From Bacillota bacterium (GTDB lineage: Bacteria > Bacillota > Clostridia > Christensenellales > QAND01): a DNA stretch of 7,742 bases. A program made the translations under genes and the position numbers. Numbering within the stretch: position 1 is the stretch's first letter; every line of letters starts with the position of its first letter. The stretch spans positions 1 through 7,742 of the forward strand of contig DXZF01000113.1 of the NCBI GenBank assembly GCA_019415425.1, in the 5' to 3' direction. A model generated the notes under the pieces. That model was not told the DNA's origin. It did not search any database and saw only the letters and a program-made list of their open reading frames with translations. Positions 6,486 to 7,742 of this stretch are shown here, piece by piece.

Positions 6486-7742
6486 TTGACACAGGTACGC
6501 ACGCGTTTTGCGCCCAGCCCGACGGGCTATCTGCACATCGGCGGGCTCAGGACGGCACTGTTTACATGGCTGTTTACGCGCAACCAGCACGGCAAGTTTA
6601 TCCTGCGCATTGAGGACACCGACCAGCAGCGCGAGGTCGAGGGCGCGACGGAGCTGATCTATCGCACCTTGAAGGAGACGGGCCTGACGTATGACGAGGG
6701 CCCGGACGTAGGCGGACCGGTCGGCCCGTATATCCAGAGCGAACGCAAGGCCATTTACAGAGAGTATGCGGACAAGCTGGTGGATGCCGGCGGCGCGTAC
6801 TACTGCTTTTGCAAAAAGGAAGAGATCGATCAAAAGCGCGAGGCCGCGGAAGCGGCCGGTGGCGCGTACCGGTATGACCGCAAGTGCATGCACATCCCCG
6901 TAGACGAGGCGCGCCGGCGCATTGCAGCGGGCGAGGAGTACGTGGTGCGCCAGCGCATTCCGGATGCGGGCGAAGCGTATTTTGACGACCTGGTCTTTGG
7001 CCGCATCAGCGTGGATGTGAGCGAATTGGAGGACGGCATCCTGCTCAAGAGCGACGGCATGCCGACCTATAACTTTGCCAATGTGGTGGACGACAGCCTG
7101 ATGGGCATCACCCACATCATCCGCGGCACCGAGTACCTGTCCAGCACGCCCAAGTACAACCTCATCTATCAGGCGTTTGGATGGCCGATTCCGCAATACA
7201 TCCACGTGCCGCCCGTGATGCGTGATGCGCAGCACAAACTGAGCAAGCGCCATGGCGACGCATCGTATGAAGATTTCATCCAAAAGGGGTACATCAAGGA
7301 TGCGATCATCAATTACATTGCGCTGCTGGGATGGAACCCGGGCACCAATCAGGAGATCTTTACGCTGGAGGAGCTACAGCAGGCTTTCCACATCGAGGGC
7401 CTGAGCAAATCGCCCGCCATCTTTGACGTGAACAAGCTGACGTGGATGAACGGCGAGTATATCCGCAAGATGGACGAGGCGGCCTTTACGCAAGCAGCAC
7501 GCCCCTACTACGACCAGGTGGTTCCGACGGATGCTGCGATGCACGCCATTTTGTACCGCATTTTACAGCCGCGCCTGGAGGTGTTTACGCAGATCCCTGA
7601 GAAGATCGCCTTCTTGAAAGCGCTGCCGGCGTACGATACCGCACTGTTTGTGCACAAGAAGATGAAGACCACGCGGGAACTGGCGCTCACCGTGGTGCAG
7701 GCCGCCCGGGAGGCGCTAAAAGGCGTGGCGTGCTGGCAGGAG
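6486..7742 (+). CDS. gltX: Glutamyl-tRNA synthetase, 3' partial
   Basis: Class Ib synthetase that charges tRNA(Glu) with glutamate. 419 codons are visible without a stop; about 60-70 residues of the C-terminal anticodon-binding domain are expected beyond the window. Seen: RFAPSPTGYLHIGGLRTALF with the HIGH-type motif HIGG at 17-20, RIEDTD, the zinc ligands C107-x-C109-x24-C134-x-H136 (same spacing as the E. coli zinc site), SDGMPTYNFANVVDD, RGTEYLSSTPKY, and KLSKR at 251-255 followed by HGD. KLTWMNGEYIRK marks the start of the anticodon-binding region. Arg363 (LQPRLEVF) appears to align with Arg358 of the Thermus thermophilus enzyme, which reads the anticodon in discriminating GluRS; this alignment is from memory. 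Start TTG is set by AAGGAG eight bases upstream. Co-transcribed with glnS, 28 nt away. Confidence 0.96.
   Translation, partial: MTQVRTRFAPSPTGYLHIGGLRTALFTWLFTRNQHGKFILRIEDTDQQREVEGATELIYRTLKETGLTYDEGPDVGGPVGPYIQSERKAIYREYADKLVDAGGAYYCFCKKEEIDQKREAAEAAGGAYRYDRKCMHIPVDEARRRIAAGEEYVVRQRIPDAGEAYFDDLVFGRISVDVSELEDGILLKSDGMPTYNFANVVDDSLMGITHIIRGTEYLSSTPKYNLIYQAFGWPIPQYIHVPPVMRDAQHKLSKRHGDASYEDFIQKGYIKDAIINYIALLGWNPGTNQEIFTLEELQQAFHIEGLSKSPAIFDVNKLTWMNGEYIRKMDEAAFTQAARPYYDQVVPTDAAMHAILYRILQPRLEVFTQIPEKIAFLKALPAYDTALFVHKKMKTTRELALTVVQAAREALKGVACWQE

Overview
The window is a GC-rich stretch of an ordinary bacterial chromosome. Strong GGAGG-type ribosome binding sites, TTG starts, a hemolysin III family membrane protein, an aldo/keto reductase with a C-terminal 4Fe-4S domain and an AdhR-like MerR regulator together suggest an anaerobic Clostridia-type Firmicute. 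This is an inference from gene content and style, not from a marker gene. I see no mobile element, CRISPR array, rRNA or tRNA.

Layout, left to right. (1) 3-1463 (+): the 3' part of a secreted or lipid-anchored M1 family metallopeptidase; its start lies before the window. (2) 1482-2642 (+): a promoter, a TTG-started seven-TM hemolysin III/PAQR-like protein and, 12 nt later, a hot-dog fold acyl-CoA thioesterase, closed by a strong hairpin terminator (2669-2695). (3) 2775-3938 (-): an aldo/keto reductase with eight ferredoxin-type cysteines, converging on the same terminator. (4) 3939-4156: a compact regulatory region. (5) 4157-4612 (+): a MerR family regulator transcribed away from the reductase. 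(6) 4613-4804: a gene-free stretch with two hairpins and the glnS promoter. (7) 4805-6457 (+): glnS. (8) 6486-7742 (+): gltX, cut by the window end.

The most informative part is the reductase/merR pair. The reductase has a textbook MerR-type promoter on the minus strand: TTGACT, a 19-bp spacer and TATGAT, with a perfect 15-bp palindrome in the spacer. The regulator carries a cysteine (Cys53) where, from memory, AdhR of Bacillus subtilis has its electrophile-sensing cysteine. The merR promoter (TTGACA-17-TATGCT) points towards the reductase promoter, so the two start sites overlap. The likely reading is an aldehyde- or electrophile-inducible detoxification module with built-in autoregulation.

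The second notable point is the glnS-gltX tandem. Most Firmicutes make Gln-tRNA(Gln) by the indirect GatCAB route; a glnS here, directly followed by a GluRS whose visible residues look compatible with a discriminating enzyme, suggests direct glutaminylation in this organism. I found no convincing wholly new system; the remaining observations are modest regulatory and repeat-like structures.
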